A DNA stretch of 40,461 nucleotides. Origin: Streptomyces populi. Lineage in GTDB: Bacteria; Actinomycetota; Actinomycetes; Streptomycetales; Streptomycetaceae. A model generated the notes under the pieces. That model ran no database searches, had not been told where the DNA came from, and saw only the letters and a list, made by a program, of their open reading frames with translations. Of this stretch, positions 39,435 to 40,461 are shown piece after piece. The stretch spans positions 1 through 40,461 of the forward strand of contig NZ_KZ626916.1 in NCBI RefSeq assembly GCF_002911015.1. The letters are read 5' to 3'. The position numbers and the translations under genes are program-made. Within the stretch, counting starts at the first letter, position 1. Each line of letters opens with the position of its first letter.

Positions 39435-40378
39435 AGGTAGTCCTCCAGGCGTGCGACCGCGTACCCCTCGGCGGTGACCGTCCTCAGGAAGCGGCGGACC
39501 ACGTCGGGCATGGTTCCCTTCCACTGGCCGCGGCCCTGGAAGTGGGTGAGGACGATGTCGCCGGGGTGCAGCTCCCGGTCCTCCTCGCGGTACTCCCAGT
39601 GGTCGGGGAAGACCTCCTCGTTCCAGAGGGGCGCGTACCTGATGCCGCAGGACTTGGCGGCGCGCAGGGTGTCCTGGTCGTAGTTGCCGTACGGCGGGCG
39701 GAAGACGGCCGGACGTCTGCCGAACTGCTTCTCCATCACGTCCTGCATGCCGCAGATCTCGCGCTTCTGCCGCGCGTAGGACAGCGCGGGCAGGTAGGGG
39801 TGGTGCAGCGTGTGGTTGTCGAGGGTGACGCCGCGGTCGCGCATCCTCCGGAAGTACCCGTAGTCGTCCTCGACGAGGAAGTCACTGAGGAAGGCGGTGT
39901 ACGGGATCTTCAGGTCGCTCATCATCCGCAGGAACGCGGGGTCCTTCTCGGCGCCGTCGTCGACGGTGAGGAAGACGACCTTGTCCTCGGTGGGGACGGT
40001 CGTGAAGACCGGCGGCAGCCCCAGTTCCTTCTGGCCGTCGACCTCGAACCCCTCGCGGGCCTGGACGACCGGCTTCCTGGCGGGCGGCGCCGGGGGCGTC
40101 AGCGGCACCTCGGCCAGTCCCCAGTGCCGTGCGACGGCGGCGCGCCGGGCCTGCGCCAGACGGAGCCGGGAGGCGTACGCGGCGAGGGCGCGGGCGGGGG
40201 CCGCCTGCGGTCCGGCCCGCAGGACGGGGGCCGCTCCGGTGCCGTCGGCTCCGGGGGCGGGGGCCGCGCCGGTCCCGGCGCAGCCGGAGGCGAGGAGGAC
40301 GAGGGCGAGCACGCCGACCCCCCGACGCACACCAGCCCCGTTTGCGCCGGTTTTATCATTTTGTCGTACGGGTCGCAT
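39431..40378 (-). CDS. Polysaccharide deacetylase lipoprotein (NodB-type)
   Basis: 315 residues. Lipoprotein signal with GVLALVLLASGC near residue 30, then a Pro/Ala-rich linker. NodB domain with all expected motifs: VVFLTVDDGAEKD, TLDNHTLHHPYL, VFRPPYGNYDQDTL, IRYAPLWNEEVF and LHPGDIVLTHFQGRG with the final His. It would remove acetyl groups from a cell-wall or matrix glycan on the outer face. ATG at 40378 has GGGAGG about 12 nt upstream. It is the first gene of a two-gene operon; both proteins end in the same phrase VARLEDYL, so they are tandem duplicates. Confidence 0.9.
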   Translation of the reverse strand: MRPVRQNDKTGANGAGVRRGVGVLALVLLASGCAGTGAAPAPGADGTGAAPVLRAGPQAAPARALAAYASRLRLAQARRAAVARHWGLAEVPLTPPAPPARKPVVQAREGFEVDGQKELGLPPVFTTVPTEDKVVFLTVDDGAEKDPAFLRMMSDLKIPYTAFLSDFLVEDDYGYFRRMRDRGVTLDNHTLHHPYLPALSYARQKREICGMQDVMEKQFGRRPAVFRPPYGNYDQDTLRAAKSCGIRYAPLWNEEVFPDHWEYREEDRELHPGDIVLTHFQGRGQWKGTMPDVVRRFLRTVTAEGYAVARLEDYL

Positions 40379-40461
40379 GGAGCCGGATCCTCCCAGCTCA
40401 CCGGCCTCGCGAGGGCCCCGACACCGCAGCCGGAAGCACACCGTCCACCGACTGGCCCACA
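40379..40461. other. Right edge, no gene recognised
   Basis: The 83 nt upstream of the deacetylase operon should contain part of its promoter. I cannot identify promoter elements or a neighbouring gene. Confidence 0.35.

Overview
The window is chromosomal DNA from a Streptomyces or a very close relative. GC is very high, third codon positions are almost all G or C, GTG starts are common, and the developmental genes bldM and whiD lie among housekeeping genes. I see no tRNA, rRNA, CRISPR array, insertion sequence or prophage. The backbone groES-groEL-whiD-bldM-sigD-guaB2-guaB3-GMC oxidase-guaA matches, in order, a block I remember from Mycobacterium tuberculosis (groES, groEL1, whiB3, sigD, guaB2, guaB3, choD, guaA). 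This is therefore an old actinobacterial core region into which Streptomyces-specific genes have been inserted.

Layout from left to right. 0.1-2.6 kb: a polytopic membrane protein and a class II aldolase. 2.7-5.4 kb: a PNPOx-like flavoprotein, GMP synthase guaA, and a small chorismate mutase preceded by an attenuator-like leader (a short peptide with Phe-Leu-Phe-Thr-Tyr, then a 14-bp terminator hairpin). 5.4-8.4 kb: a structured gene-free stretch, a single-pass membrane protein and an LAETG sortase substrate. 8.5-12.3 kb: an operon of an aldehyde dehydrogenase with a long low-complexity N-terminus and a ChoD-like GMC oxidoreductase, behind a perfect 22-bp palindrome. 12.5-21.4 kb: four tandem receptor-type Ser/Thr kinases, one of them a pseudokinase with a very large insertion between its lobes. 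21.6-24.5 kb: a secreted serine hydrolase and glpD. 24.5-26.6 kb: a nucleotide-sugar dehydrogenase homologue without its catalytic Cys, and a secreted orphan protein. 26.8-32.2 kb: guaB3, guaB2, sigD, bldM and, divergent, whiD. 32.2-35.9 kb: LysR regulator, MOSC protein, SDR and a two-domain ester cyclase-like protein. 36.2-38.6 kb: groES-groEL with two CIRCE operators. 38.6-40.4 kb: two overlapping polysaccharide deacetylase lipoproteins.

How the genes fit together. guaA, guaB2 and probably guaB3 belong to guanine nucleotide synthesis. sigD, bldM and whiD are regulators, and bldM carries a textbook sigma-BldN promoter. The kinase cluster, the penicillin-binding-like hydrolase, the sortase substrate and the deacetylases all act at or on the cell envelope. 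The most promising unexplained system is the kinase cluster: three apparently active kinases and one pseudokinase that share one kind of extracytoplasmic domain. Next are the chorismate mutase leader, the degraded dehydrogenase and the operator palindrome. All assignments come from reading the sequence; no database search was run.
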